Origin: Curtobacterium pusillum
GTDB taxonomy: Bacteria; Actinomycetota; Actinomycetes; Actinomycetales; Microbacteriaceae
DNA length: 64,000 nt
Assembly (NCBI RefSeq): GCF_007673235.1
Contig: NZ_VDZH01000001.1
Location: 943,251-1,007,250 of the forward strand
Direction of reading: 5' to 3'
Shown: positions 43,891 through 52,992 of the stretch, piece by piece
How positions within the stretch are numbered: position 1 is the stretch's first letter
How the letters are laid out: each line of letters begins with the position of its first letter
Translations under genes and position numbers: made by a program
Notes under the pieces: model-generated
Told to the model about the DNA's origin: nothing
The model's database searches: none
Seen by the model: the letters and a program-made list of their open reading frames with translations, nothing else

Positions 43891-45215
43891 GCGTCCGACC
43901 CGCCCGGCGCGCTGAAGACCGCCAGCACAGAGCGAAGCACAGACCCGGACGGCATCGGCTCCAGGCGCACCCGCCCGTCATCGAGGGCGTCGCGCCGGAA
44001 CCACCCGGCGGCACCCGCAGCGATGACGTCCAGCCCGTACGGCGTCCGGTCTCCCCACACGCGCAGGCGGACCCAGACGGGCTCGCGCCACAAGCGATCT
44101 GCCACGAAGCCGGAGATCGGCGCGGCACCGTCGGGCATGCCGACCGAGGCGATCCGTGCGTCGACGACCTCCGCCGGCAGGACGATTTCGTCGTCGCTGG
44201 CGATCGCCCAGGCCGGCGAGATACGCGCCCAGGCGAGCAGGTGCCCGACGGCACGACCCGCGGGCACCACGTCGTACTGCGCGAAGGTGTCGGCGCGCAG
44301 TCGGTCGTCGACCAGGTCGACGACGTTGCCTCGTGCGCGCACCAGCGCGGTGTCACCACCGAGCCACATGCTCCAATCGACCGAGCGGCCAGCATGGTCC
44401 GCCGCAGCTCCGTACCGGTAGCCGGGTCGTTCGAGCAGGTTGGCGATCCGCTGCCCGTCGCCGGCGAGCGCACCGAGCGCACCGGTGAGACCGGCCTCGG
44501 CGAGTTCGACGCCCTCGGGCGACCGGCGCTTGCCTCGCGAGATGATGCCCCTTCCCCGCAGCGTCCACAGGTGCTGGAGCGCCCCGTCGCTGAGCATCCA
44601 GCGGCCCACCGCGCGGGGCTGGGCGAGGACGACACCGTCGAGGGCCTCGAGTGTCGTGCCGATCCGGTCCGATGCGCCCGGATCGATCCGTGGCGACGCC
44701 GGCATGCTGTCGTCCGGGGCGTCGGATCCGTCAGCGGGACGGTCCGACGGTTCGTCGCCGTCTGCCCCGGCGTCGGCGATCGATGCGGCTGCCAGCACAC
44801 TCCGGAAGAACGGGACGAAGTCGATGAACTCCTCGACCGCGCAGCTGCCGGTGACGTGCACCTGGTATCGACCGATCACGGCGATCCACTGGCGCACGAG
44901 CACCGTGGTGCGCTCGGCCTCGTAGCCCCACTCGACCGTCCGGGACGGTACGCCGAGCACGTCGTCGAGGTCGTTCGGCTCGACCGCGAACACCTGTGCG
45001 CGAGGCTGCAGCGCGAGGATCGACGCGATCGCGTTCGACGACACCACGTCGAGGGGCCCGTCGGCGAGCGCCGTGGTCAGCACGATGTTGGGCCGGAACC
45101 TCGCATCGGGGACCTCGGGCGCGGCAAGGACGACGACGTTGTCGGACGACTCGATCCGCTCCCAGTTCGACGGCAGTGGCAGACTCAGCGGTCCGACCTC
45201 GGTCGGGGCGCTCAC
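43884..45215 (-). CDS. Type VII secretion-associated protein with LpqN-like N-terminus
   Basis: A 443-residue protein. The N-terminal 150 residues (LPLPSNWERIESSDNVVVLA, then FRPNIVLTTALADGPLDVVS) resemble the LpqN/LpqT-like fold seen in mycobacterial and actinobacterial envelope genes, here without a lipobox. An acidic, Asp/Pro-rich linker (about 150-190) leads to a second domain of about 250 residues with many Trp and Arg residues (WMLSDGALQHLWTLRGRGII), perhaps EspG-like or a chaperone. The GTG start overlaps the upstream small membrane gene as GTGA. Being last in the WXG-like operon suggests a dedicated chaperone or accessory factor for the secreted protein. Confidence 0.6.
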   Translation of the reverse strand: MSAPTEVGPLSLPLPSNWERIESSDNVVVLAAPEVPDARFRPNIVLTTALADGPLDVVSSNAIASILALQPRAQVFAVEPNDLDDVLGVPSRTVEWGYEAERTTVLVRQWIAVIGRYQVHVTGSCAVEEFIDFVPFFRSVLAAASIADAGADGDEPSDRPADGSDAPDDSMPASPRIDPGASDRIGTTLEALDGVVLAQPRAVGRWMLSDGALQHLWTLRGRGIISRGKRRSPEGVELAEAGLTGALGALAGDGQRIANLLERPGYRYGAAADHAGRSVDWSMWLGGDTALVRARGNVVDLVDDRLRADTFAQYDVVPAGRAVGHLLAWARISPAWAIASDDEIVLPAEVVDARIASVGMPDGAAPISGFVADRLWREPVWVRLRVWGDRTPYGLDVIAAGAAGWFRRDALDDGRVRLEPMPSGSVLRSVLAVFSAPGGSDAQ

Positions 45216-45532
45216 CGTTCACGCTCCACGCGGTACCAGCGGGGCTGAAGGCGCCGCGGAACGCCGGACAGCAGGATCCACAGGCCGAGCGCACCGGTCA
45301 CAGCGGCGACGACCGCGAACACGAAGGAGAACCCGAAGACCGGCGTTCGGATGAAGCTCGCCGCGAGTCCCATCGACAGCACTGCGAGTCCCAACCAGAA
45401 CCAGCCGAAGACGACGTTCTGGTGGAGCCGACCGATCCACGAACGCCAGACGCCGGCGTAGGCCAGCGCTCCGAGGCCGCCGAACACGAGCCCGATGGCG
45501 AACAGCACGACAACGAACCCGAGCGGGGTCAT
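45212..45532 (-). CDS. Small membrane protein, paralogue 1
   Basis: A 106-residue protein with three or four membrane helices and the signatures ALAYAGVWRSW and GVPRRLQPRWYRVERER. Two relatives lie close by (47197-47529 and 47623-47904) with the same YxGxWRSW-like and PRWYR-like motifs. The ATG at 45532 overlaps the stop of the candidate effector gene as ATGA. Repetition next to a polymorphic secreted protein suggests immunity genes, but the family could equally be secretion accessory proteins. Confidence 0.7.
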   Translation of the reverse strand: MTPLGFVVVLFAIGLVFGGLGALAYAGVWRSWIGRLHQNVVFGWFWLGLAVLSMGLAASFIRTPVFGFSFVFAVVAAVTGALGLWILLSGVPRRLQPRWYRVERER

Positions 45533-46812
45533 CCGAACACCTTCTTCCACGTGTCTCGCACCCATCGCTGGGCCTCGGACCCATCGTAGAAGTTCTCCTT
45601 GCCCCAGGTGCCGAGGGCTTCGCCCGCTTCGCCGCCCGCCCAGCCTCCGGCAGCACCGCCGACGACCCCGCCCACGGCTCCTCCGAGGGCGCCGACGCCG
45701 ATCGTCCCGATCACCGGCAGGACGAGCGTGCCGCCGCCCGCGCCCACTGCCGCACCGGCAGCAGCACCCACCGAGGCGCCGACGGACGCGCCGAGGGCTC
45801 CGAGGAGGACCGACGATCCGCCGACGATGACGACGTTCTCGAGGCTGCTCTCGATGCGCTGCGATGTGGACCACTCGGGGTGCTCCTGCTCGTCATCGAC
45901 CCACTGCTCCTGGCCTGCGGAGTACAGGGTGAGCGCGGTACCCGCGATACCGAGCGCCTTGCCGAGGTGCTTGGCCCAGGTCGGCAGTGCCCCGCGTGAC
46001 ACATCCGGATCATCGACGAACGTGCCGTGGCTCGATGTCGGTCCCGTGAGCTGCAGCTCAGGCGGTGTCGGCGGATGTGGCGAGAGGATTCCACTCGGGG
46101 TCTTCCAGTACTTCACACCGTTGTGCATCTCGTCCCACATCGGGATCGTGAGCTGCACGTTGATCGACGATTCCGGCACGATGTGGATGCGCCGCCACCG
46201 CTCGAGCGCGCCTTCGGCGAGGGACGATCCGACACCGACACCGGTGCCGACGACACCAGAGCCGCCGACGACGTCGACGAAGGACTGGACGGCGGTCTTG
46301 CTGTACTTCTCGAGCCGGCCGAGTGCGTCGGCGCAGTCCTGATCGGCCTGCTGCGCGTTCGCGTTGAAGGTCGCGATGAGCTCTCGGACGTGACTCGACG
46401 ACGTCGCGGGATCAGGGCCGGGGGTCGGGGACGGCGTGGGTTCCCCACTGTTGGTCTCGGGCTGCTGCGCTGATTGCCGCTCCGCCTCGTTGGAAGCGGC
46501 GATGTCCGTGAGGATCGAGGTCCGTCGGGTCTGCAGCCCGGACACCGTCGACGCGTAGGTCTGCAACGCCGTCGCCGCGAAGTCCGCGTTCTGCTTGATC
46601 ATCTCGGCGATGAGCGCAGGGTTGTCCATCGCGCCGATCACGATGTCGCGTTCGGGCGTCTGGTAGACGTCGGCGGCGGCGAGTCCCTTCCACTCGGTCG
46701 ACACCGCCTCGACCCGCGAGACGACGTGTGATCCGAAGGTCCCGAGCGCGGTGGCCGCCGATTCGAGTGCAGCAGGGTCGGGCAGTTCCTGCAGGTCGCT
46801 CGTGGAGATCAC
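45529..46812 (-). CDS. Candidate type VII-secreted protein with glycine-zipper segment
   Basis: A 427-residue protein. The N-terminal 120 residues (LESAATALGTFGSHVVSRVE, then STEWKGLAAADVYQ) form a helical hairpin with a central W-x-G, as in LXG/WXG100-type secreted proteins. A Pro/Thr/Ser linker (about 130-150) follows, then a helical middle and a remarkable Gly/Ala-rich stretch of about 75 residues (about 325-400, ALGASVGASVGAAAGAAVGA, then GALGGAVGGVVGGAAGGWAG) that could insert into membranes. It ends with a short polar tail, WVRDTWKKVFG. The GTG at 46812 overlaps the stop of the DUF6507-type gene (GTGA). A membrane-damaging toxin is one possibility; no enzyme motif is visible. Confidence 0.65.
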   Translation of the reverse strand: MISTSDLQELPDPAALESAATALGTFGSHVVSRVEAVSTEWKGLAAADVYQTPERDIVIGAMDNPALIAEMIKQNADFAATALQTYASTVSGLQTRRTSILTDIAASNEAERQSAQQPETNSGEPTPSPTPGPDPATSSSHVRELIATFNANAQQADQDCADALGRLEKYSKTAVQSFVDVVGGSGVVGTGVGVGSSLAEGALERWRRIHIVPESSINVQLTIPMWDEMHNGVKYWKTPSGILSPHPPTPPELQLTGPTSSHGTFVDDPDVSRGALPTWAKHLGKALGIAGTALTLYSAGQEQWVDDEQEHPEWSTSQRIESSLENVVIVGGSSVLLGALGASVGASVGAAAGAAVGAGGGTLVLPVIGTIGVGALGGAVGGVVGGAAGGWAGGEAGEALGTWGKENFYDGSEAQRWVRDTWKKVFG

Positions 46813-47126
46813 TGCGGGATGCCGTTCTCGTAAGTCGCCGCCATCTGCTCGTCGCCGGCCTCGTAGGCGCCGATCGCTTGTCGCGTGGCACTGATCGCCT
46901 GCTCGATGTGCTGCTGCGCGGCGAGCAGGTCGATCTCGAACGGGTTCGACTGGATCGACGCGAGCTTCGCCGCGGTCGAGGGCCCGTGTCCGCCGAGCGC
47001 CGCGAGGGCGTCGCTCAAGGCCGACACGAGGTCCGTCTCGAGGGTCGGGAACTCCTGGGTCTCCCCTTCGGCCTTGTCGATGGCGCCGCGCGCGGGCCCC
47101 GGGTCGATCCGCCAACCATCAGTCAC
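46809..47126 (-). CDS. WXG100-like small protein (DUF6507-type)
   Basis: A 105-residue helical protein that starts MTDGWRIDPGPARGAIDKAE and has the layout of DUF6507/WXG100-like proteins: two helices around a short turn (about 40-55) and the ending AYEAGDEQMAATYENGIPQ. Such proteins form heterodimers with larger secreted partners of type VII systems. It is the first gene of a four-gene operon whose members overlap by a few bases each. No EccC-type ATPase or other secretion machinery is in the window, so the machinery must be elsewhere. Confidence 0.72.
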   Translation of the reverse strand: MTDGWRIDPGPARGAIDKAEGETQEFPTLETDLVSALSDALAALGGHGPSTAAKLASIQSNPFEIDLLAAQQHIEQAISATRQAIGAYEAGDEQMAATYENGIPQ

Positions 47127-47196
47127 GTTCTGCTCCCCCTGTCGTGATGCCCGTCCACGATAACGAGTCTGGCGCGCGCGGGCGAGTTCCCGTCGC

Positions 47197-47529
47197 TCAC
47201 CGCTGGTCGAGCACGTCGCGGTACCAGCGAGGTGTCATCCACCGAGGCACTCCGAGCACGAAGAGGAGGACCGACATGACGATGAGGACGAACGCGAGAA
47301 CGATGGCCACCGCTGTCACGACGAACAGCCTGGTCTCCAGCAGCGCGGCGAACGTCGCCAGGAGCATCCCGCCGAGGCCAAGGAACAGCGTCGGGAAGAC
47401 CCGGTCCGCACTCCACGCTCGCTTGTGCACCCAGGTTCGCCAGCGGCCGAGGTAGGCAAGGCCGCCGACCACGGTGAAGCCCGCGGAGACTGCAGCGATC
47501 CCCGTGATCATCGAGAGGACACCGTCCAC
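47197..47529 (-). CDS. Small membrane protein, paralogue 2
   Basis: A 110-residue membrane protein with GLAYLGRWRTWVHK near the start and GVPRWMTPRWYRDVLDQR at the end, matching the paralogue at 45212. The GTG at 47529 is chosen because GGGGGAG lies a few bases upstream. It stands 70 bases upstream of the WXG-like gene on the same strand, possibly as the first gene of that transcript, and is divergent from paralogue 3. Confidence 0.68.
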   Translation of the reverse strand: MDGVLSMITGIAAVSAGFTVVGGLAYLGRWRTWVHKRAWSADRVFPTLFLGLGGMLLATFAALLETRLFVVTAVAIVLAFVLIVMSVLLFVLGVPRWMTPRWYRDVLDQR

Positions 47530-47622
47530 GTCACTCCCCCGTCTTGCAACGCCGATGTCCTCCATCGTACGGTCGATCGGCAGGAGTCCGTCGTCGAACG
47601 GGACGAGTCGAACGGAGGCCGT

Positions 47623-47904
47623 GTGATCTGGACCATCGGCGCGGCCCTGATGCTCGTCGGCCTGCTCGGCTACACCGGCCTCTGGCGTTCCTGGGCGAAG
47701 GGCGGCCTGTCCTACAAGGTCTTCGGCCTCTTCTGGTTCGGTCTCGGCATCATCCTCGTGAGCATCGTCCTCGCCCTTCCGACACCGAGCTGGGTGTTCT
47801 GGATCCCGGCGACGATCGCGCTCCTCGGAGCCTGTTCGGTCTGGTGGCTCCCGGCGGCGCTGACCCCGCGCTGGTTCCGCGCCTTGCCGGACAGCGACCG
47901 CTGA
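47623..47904 (+). CDS. Small membrane protein, paralogue 3
   Basis: A 93-residue protein with three hydrophobic segments, LLGYTGLWRSWAKGG near the start and LPAALTPRWFRALPDSDR at the end. It is the shortest and most diverged of the three local paralogues and the only one on the plus strand. GGAGG four bases before the GTG at 47623 fixes the start. Its 3' end is followed by a 42-bp dispersed repeat that may act as terminator. Confidence 0.65.
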   Translation: MIWTIGAALMLVGLLGYTGLWRSWAKGGLSYKVFGLFWFGLGIILVSIVLALPTPSWVFWIPATIALLGACSVWWLPAALTPRWFRALPDSDR

Positions 47905-48005
47905 CGAGCCGCCCGGGCTGACGCAGAACGACTTCTCCGACGTCGGACGACATCGGAACCGCCGTTCCGAGTCGGCCCCACCCACGCACCAACGCACCAT
48001 CCACC

Positions 48006-48047
48006 GGACTGGAGGCACGGCACCTGCCCGCACCGCGCCTCCAGTCC
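48006..48047. repeat. Dispersed 42-bp GGACTGGAGGC inverted-repeat element, second copy
   Basis: Identical to 41393-41434 except for one base in the centre (CACCTGCCCG for CACCAGCCCG). It lies between the ends of two convergent genes, which fits a bidirectional terminator. Confidence 0.85.
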
Positions 48048-48084
48048 CAGGACGGGCCCGTCTGCCATCCGACGCCCGTCCTGG

Positions 48085-50190
48085 TCAGCGCCCCGCGTCC
48101 GCCCCCTCCGGCGACGCGCCCGGCTGGCGCCGGACGCGGAGCACCCGCGCCGTCGGCGTCGCCCCGCCGTGGTCGACGTGCAGCACCCCCGCCGCCGTGT
48201 CCCACGAGACGTCCCACGCCCCGAGCTCCGTCGGGAACAGCGGCGACACCGTGACCGACTGACCGAAGAACCCCGGCAGCTGCAACGACACCGCCGACGG
48301 AGCCCCCGGCATTGCCCACACCGACAGGTACAGGTCGCCCGACGCAGCGCGCAGCCCGAGCGCGATCCAGGCGTCCTCCCACCCGGGCAGCCCGAGCGGC
48401 CACACCGGCAGCGCGGTGTCGACCACGTCGAGGACCTCACGGTGCGCGGCGATCGCGGACCCGACGACCTCCCGCTGCGCACCGGACATCGAACTGAGGT
48501 ACCCCGACAGGTACATCCGCCCGAGCACCCCGTTCACCAGCGACAGCGTGAACAGGTCGTCCGACATCGACGGCGCCGGGTAGGCCCAGTTCCCCGCCTG
48601 CTCCGGCAGCATCGCAGCGGGAGCAGCAGCGGCGATCGACGCGTACAGCACCGGGTCCTGCTGGTCCGAGGTGGACTGCAGGTGCAACCGGGACAGCATG
48701 GCGGCGTCGGCCCGCATCGCCCCCGAGGCGCAGTTCTCGATGAGCAGCGCCGGGTACCGGGCCTGCACGTCGTCGAGCCAGTCGAGCAGGGCACGCGAGT
48801 GCTCGAGCGACCCCGAGAAGGGCCCGGTCATCGTGTTGTAGTCCATCTTGAAGAACGTCACGCCGAGGGAACCGACGAGCCGGTCGACGACGGCGTCGAG
48901 GTGCGCCCGGGCCTCCGGCGAGCGCAGGTCGAGCAGGTGCCGCCCGTGCTCCGCGACCCGCACGCCGCGGTGGTGCACGAAGGCGGTCGACGGCAGCGAC
49001 GACGCGAGCGGCGAGTGGATCCCGATGACCTCGGGCTCGAGCCAGAGTCCCGCCTGCATGCCCCGCGACCGGATGTGGCCGATGACGAACTCGAGCCCGG
49101 TCGGGAACCGCGACGCCGCCGGCTCCCACGCCCCGACGGTGTCCCACCAGTGCCCCTCGGCGTACCAGCCGGCGTCGATGCAGAACAGGTCGGCCCCGGC
49201 GTCTGCTGCCGCGTCGATGAGCGGCAGGAGCTTCTCGGTCGTCGGGTCCCCCATGAGGGTGTTCATGTAGTCGTTGAACACCAGCGGCATCGAGGCGTCG
49301 ACGGGCCGCAGCGACCGCCGTGCCCGCCGCTGCGCCGTGAGCACCTCGAACGCCTCACCCACCGACGACGCGATCCCGACCGACACCGGCACCGACACGA
49401 ACGGCCGGTCCGGCGCGACGACGGTGGTCCACTGGTGTTCCTGGTCGGTCGGTCCGCTCAGCAGCAGGTACGCGTGCCGACGGGTCTCCCCCAGCTCGTA
49501 CAGCCACGGGCCGTTGTGCTCGACCTGCCAGACGAGCGCGTACGAGGCACCGTCCAGCACGCCGATCGGCAGCGCCTCACCGGTCGACCACGAGCCCCGG
49601 TTCTGCACGACGGCGCGGCTGCGGGGTGGGTGGTGCTGGGCCTCGCGGTCGATGCGCGCGAGCCCGATGTCCCGCAGCGGATCGGTCCGCCACCGGCTCT
49701 CCGCCGCCCAGTCGTTGTCGGCGTGCAGCAGCGACAGCTCGTCGACGGTCACGCCCGAGTCCGTCAGGAACGCCCCGGTCGCGAACGACGACACGAAGTC
49801 GACGACGTGCTCGCCGCGCTCCGCGCGCACCTCGGTCCACGTCTGGAACGCCGGCACGCCGGCTTCCGCCCGGAAGACGGACTCGGCCTGGAGGCCCGTG
49901 GCCGCGTCCTCCTGCAGGATGCGGAACCACAGGTCGGTCCCGTCCTCGTGCACGTGGTGCGACACGGGGCGCAGTCGCGCCCCGATCGTGGAGTCGACGT
50001 GCCGGAACCCACCGGGGAACCGACCGTGCCCGACGGTCGTCAGCTCGACGAGCGGCTGCGGATCGGCGGGCCCGTCGGCGAGCGCCCCTCCGGCCGGCAC
50101 GACGGACACGATCGCCGCGGGCTGGTCGTCGCCGACCCGGAAGCGCGCCGAGAACCCGGGCGTGGTCCAGTCGACGAACTCCCCGGTCAC
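48085..50190 (-). CDS. Alpha-galactosidase, GH36-like
   Basis: A 701-residue clan-D glycosidase with a beta-sandwich N-terminus (about 1-320) and a TIM barrel (about 330-600). Catalytic signatures are FCIDAGWY, the nucleophile region GVTFFKMDYN, IENCASGAMRADA and the acid/base STSDQQDP. It differs enough from the second GH36 enzyme at 58440 to belong to another subgroup. No signal peptide is seen, so it should act in the cytoplasm on imported oligosaccharides. The GTG at 50190 overlaps the stop of the ABC ATPase gene (GTGA), so it is the last gene of the importer operon and its substrate probably comes through that transporter. Confidence 0.88.
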   Translation of the reverse strand: MTGEFVDWTTPGFSARFRVGDDQPAAIVSVVPAGGALADGPADPQPLVELTTVGHGRFPGGFRHVDSTIGARLRPVSHHVHEDGTDLWFRILQEDAATGLQAESVFRAEAGVPAFQTWTEVRAERGEHVVDFVSSFATGAFLTDSGVTVDELSLLHADNDWAAESRWRTDPLRDIGLARIDREAQHHPPRSRAVVQNRGSWSTGEALPIGVLDGASYALVWQVEHNGPWLYELGETRRHAYLLLSGPTDQEHQWTTVVAPDRPFVSVPVSVGIASSVGEAFEVLTAQRRARRSLRPVDASMPLVFNDYMNTLMGDPTTEKLLPLIDAAADAGADLFCIDAGWYAEGHWWDTVGAWEPAASRFPTGLEFVIGHIRSRGMQAGLWLEPEVIGIHSPLASSLPSTAFVHHRGVRVAEHGRHLLDLRSPEARAHLDAVVDRLVGSLGVTFFKMDYNTMTGPFSGSLEHSRALLDWLDDVQARYPALLIENCASGAMRADAAMLSRLHLQSTSDQQDPVLYASIAAAAPAAMLPEQAGNWAYPAPSMSDDLFTLSLVNGVLGRMYLSGYLSSMSGAQREVVGSAIAAHREVLDVVDTALPVWPLGLPGWEDAWIALGLRAASGDLYLSVWAMPGAPSAVSLQLPGFFGQSVTVSPLFPTELGAWDVSWDTAAGVLHVDHGGATPTARVLRVRRQPGASPEGADAGR

Positions 50191-51080
50191 CGTGCCCCGA
50201 CCGGAGCCGGTTCGCTCGACACCCACGCACCGATGCCGTGGTCGTAGCAGGTGGTGTTGTCGATCGTCGAGCGGTCGAGCGCCGGCCCGGAGGTCACCCG
50301 GCGGTCGGTGCGCTCCGGGTCGGGTGCGGCCTCGGCGAGCAACCGCGTGTAGTCGTGCTGCGGGTTGAGGATGACGTCGTCCGAGGGCCCGCGCTCGACG
50401 ACCCGGCCGCGGTACAGCACCAGGATCTCGTCCGAGAAGTGCCGAGCGGTGGCGAGGTCGTGCGTGATGTAGAGCACCGCGAGGTGGTCCTCGCGCTGGA
50501 GCCGTCCCATCAGGTTGAGCACGCTGAGCCGGATCGACACGTCGAGCATCGACACGGGCTCGTCGGCGACGAGCACCTGCGCGCCGGGTGCGAGGGCGCG
50601 GGCGATCGCGACGCGCTGCCGCTGCCCGCCGGAGAGCTCGTGCGGCCGGCGCGAGGCGAAGTCCTCGTCGAGGTTGACCCGGCCGAGCAGTTCCCGGACC
50701 TTCTCGGCGGTCTCCTCGGCACCGCGCGCACGGTGGTGCAACTGGAGCGGCCGGGCGATGTGGTGCTCGATGGAGTGGAACGGGTTGAGCGACGCGAACG
50801 GGTCCTGGAACACCATCTGCACGTGCCGCCGGTACATGCTGCCGACGACGGGGGTGCCGTCCTCCAGCCGGACGTCGATCGAGCCGCGCGTGGTGCTCTC
50901 GAGCTTCGCGAGCATCCGGGCGATCGTGGACTTGCCCGACCCGGACTCCCCGACGAGCGCGACGGTACGGCCGGGCAGCAGCTCGAACGACACGTCGTCG
51001 ACGGCACGGAGGGTGGTGCGGCGGAGGCCCTTCCGGGTGTGGAAGTCCTTGCCGAGGTGGCTGACGGTCACACTGGTCAC
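50187..51080 (-). CDS. Oligopeptide/oligosaccharide ABC importer ATPase (OppF/DppF-like)
   Basis: A 297-residue ATPase. Walker A is GESGSGKST (about 42-50), the signature LSGGQRQRVAIARAL and Walker B QVLVADEPVSMLD, then the C-terminal loop NPQHDYTRLLAEAAPDPERT typical of the Opp/Dpp family. It overlaps its partner ATPase gene by four bases. Together with the OppD-like protein, two permeases and the lipoprotein it completes a five-part importer. Family 5 importers carry peptides, but in glycosidase operons they commonly bring in oligosaccharides. Confidence 0.93.
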   Translation of the reverse strand: MTSVTVSHLGKDFHTRKGLRRTTLRAVDDVSFELLPGRTVALVGESGSGKSTIARMLAKLESTTRGSIDVRLEDGTPVVGSMYRRHVQMVFQDPFASLNPFHSIEHHIARPLQLHHRARGAEETAEKVRELLGRVNLDEDFASRRPHELSGGQRQRVAIARALAPGAQVLVADEPVSMLDVSIRLSVLNLMGRLQREDHLAVLYITHDLATARHFSDEILVLYRGRVVERGPSDDVILNPQHDYTRLLAEAAPDPERTDRRVTSGPALDRSTIDNTTCYDHGIGAWVSSEPAPVGAR

Positions 51081-51931
51081 GACGCGACCTCCTCATCGAT
51101 GCCGGAACGGATGAACCCGCCACGGGCCCCGGACAGGCTCGGGAACGACTGCAGCAGCCGGCGGGTGTAGGGGTGCTGCGGGTCGTGCTGGATCGCGTCG
51201 GCGGTGGCGCACTCGACGACCTCACCGCGGAGCATGATCGCGATCCGGTCGCTGATCTCGAGCAGCAGGGGCAGGTCGTGCGTGATGAACACGACCGCGA
51301 AGCCGAGCTCGTCGCGCAGCCGGACGATCTCGCGCAGGATCTCCCGCTGCACGACGACGTCGAGCGCGGTGGTCGGTTCGTCCATGATCATGACCTGGGG
51401 TTCGAGCAGCATCGCCATCGCGATCATCACGCGCTGCCGCATGCCGCCGGACAACTCGTGCGGGTACGCCGTGATGCGTGACGGGTCGACCCCGACCCGG
51501 CGGAGGGCGTCCTCGGCGATCGCCCGACGCTCCTTGCGGCCCATGCCGCGGCGGTGCTCGACGAGGGCGTCGTCGAGCTGCGCCCGGATCGTGGTGACCG
51601 GGTTGAGCGCGTTCATCGCCCCCTGGAACACCATCGACAGCTTCGACCAGCGGACGGCGCGGAGCTGCTCGTCGCCGAGGCCGAGCAGGTCGACGTCGCT
51701 GCCGTCCCGGTCGTGGAAGGTGATGCTGCCGGACGCGACCTTCGCCGGCGGCTTGTGCAACCGGGTGATGGCGTAGGCGAGGGTGGTCTTGCCGCAGCCG
51801 GACTCCCCCGCGAGCCCGAGGATCTCGCCGGGTGCGAGCGTCAGCGAGACGTCCTTGACGGCGTGCACCGGGTTCTCGGTCTCGTAGACGACGTCGAGGT
51901 GGTCGATGGTGAGGACGGCGTCCCGGGTCAT
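51077..51931 (-). CDS. Oligopeptide/oligosaccharide ABC importer ATPase (OppD/DppD-like)
   Basis: A 284-residue ATPase with Walker A GESGCGKTT (about 38-46), LSGGMRQRVMIAMAML, Walker B VMIMDEPTTALD and the family C-terminal segment HDPQHPYTRRLLQSFPSLSG. FQGAMNALNPV at the Q loop is the usual OppD form. The ATG at 51931 overlaps the permease stop as ATGA; a long upstream extension in frame is antisense-like composition in the permease gene and is rejected. Confidence 0.93.
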   Translation of the reverse strand: MTRDAVLTIDHLDVVYETENPVHAVKDVSLTLAPGEILGLAGESGCGKTTLAYAITRLHKPPAKVASGSITFHDRDGSDVDLLGLGDEQLRAVRWSKLSMVFQGAMNALNPVTTIRAQLDDALVEHRRGMGRKERRAIAEDALRRVGVDPSRITAYPHELSGGMRQRVMIAMAMLLEPQVMIMDEPTTALDVVVQREILREIVRLRDELGFAVVFITHDLPLLLEISDRIAIMLRGEVVECATADAIQHDPQHPYTRRLLQSFPSLSGARGGFIRSGIDEEVAS

Positions 51932-52980
51932 CGGGTGACCCCCTTCCGGTCGGTGGCGGTCTCGGGGAGGCGAGTCGTGCCTCCAGTCCGGGCGGCGCGA
52001 CGCGCACGACGTTCGCGCCGTCGCTGCGCCCGCACGTTCGCGAGTCGCGGGTTGATGACCTCGTCGATGGAGAAGTTGACGAGGGAGAGCCCCATGCCGA
52101 GCAGCGCGATGAGGAGCCCCGGCGGGACGAACCACCACCAGGCGCCCTGGGCGAGCGCGAAGCCGTTCTGCGCGTAGAAGAGCATCGTGCCGAGGGTGGA
52201 CGAGTTCGAGGCGCCGAGGCCGAGGAAGGACAGGCCGGCCTCGCCGAGGATCGCGGCGATGACGGCGAACACGAACTGCGACGCGAGCACCGGCAGCAGA
52301 TTCGGCAGGATCTCGACCGCGATGACCCGCCAGGGCCGTTCGCCGGCGACCCGGGCGGCGGAGACGTAGTCGCGGTTCCGGATCGACATCGTCTGCGCCC
52401 GGAGGACCCGGGCGGACCCGGCCCACGACGTGATCGCGAGGACGATGGCGATGGTCCAGAGCCCGCGTGCCTCCTGCGGGACGAGGCCCGAGATGACGAT
52501 GACGAGCGGCAGGCCCGGGATCACCAGGAAGACGTTCGAGAAGAGCGAGAACGCCTCGTCCATGATCCCGCCGAGGTACGCGCCGAGGATGCCGAAGAAC
52601 GCGGACAGCACCGTGGCGAGCACGCCGACGATGAGGCCGATCTGCAGGCTGCCGCGGGTGGCGTAGGCGAGTTGGGCGAGGACGTCCTGCCCGGTCTGCG
52701 TCGTGCCGAGCAGGTTGTCGGCGCTCGGCGGCTGCATGCCCGAGTCACGGATGGTGGTCGGGTCGCCGACGAGGAACGGGCCGAGCAGCCCGAACAGCGC
52801 GACGCCGACGATGAGCACGATGCCCGTGACGAGCCACGGGGTGAGCGTGGGGAGGAACCGGCGGATGCCGCCCTTCGGTCGGGGCGCACGGGCGGTCGCG
52901 ATGCCCCGGGTCGTGCCGGCGTCCGCTTCCTCGGTGAGCGCACCGATGGTGGGTTCGGTCTCCTGTTGGATGTTGGTCAT
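51928..52980 (-). CDS. ABC importer permease (OppC/DppC-like)
   Basis: A 350-residue permease with an extended cytoplasmic N-terminus (about 50 residues) and six membrane segments. The EAA loop is AARVAGERPWRVIAVEILPN (about 208-227), where it contacts the ATPases. LGTTQTGQDVLAQLAYATRG is the OppC-type periplasmic signature. The last 30 residues are basic; their coding sequence includes a CCTCCAGTCC half copy of the dispersed repeat (51970-51990), so the tail may be partly element-derived. GGAGGACAC precedes the ATG. Confidence 0.93.
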   Translation of the reverse strand: MTNIQQETEPTIGALTEEADAGTTRGIATARAPRPKGGIRRFLPTLTPWLVTGIVLIVGVALFGLLGPFLVGDPTTIRDSGMQPPSADNLLGTTQTGQDVLAQLAYATRGSLQIGLIVGVLATVLSAFFGILGAYLGGIMDEAFSLFSNVFLVIPGLPLVIVISGLVPQEARGLWTIAIVLAITSWAGSARVLRAQTMSIRNRDYVSAARVAGERPWRVIAVEILPNLLPVLASQFVFAVIAAILGEAGLSFLGLGASNSSTLGTMLFYAQNGFALAQGAWWWFVPPGLLIALLGMGLSLVNFSIDEVINPRLANVRAQRRRERRARRAARTGGTTRLPETATDRKGVTR

Positions 52981-52992
52981 GGTCGTGTCCTC

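Noticed and set aside
50191..51225. Upstream extension of the alpha-galactosidase frame into the ABC ATPase gene
   Set aside because: The sequence there encodes a full OppF-like ATPase in another frame; the GTGA overlap at 50187-50190 marks the real start.
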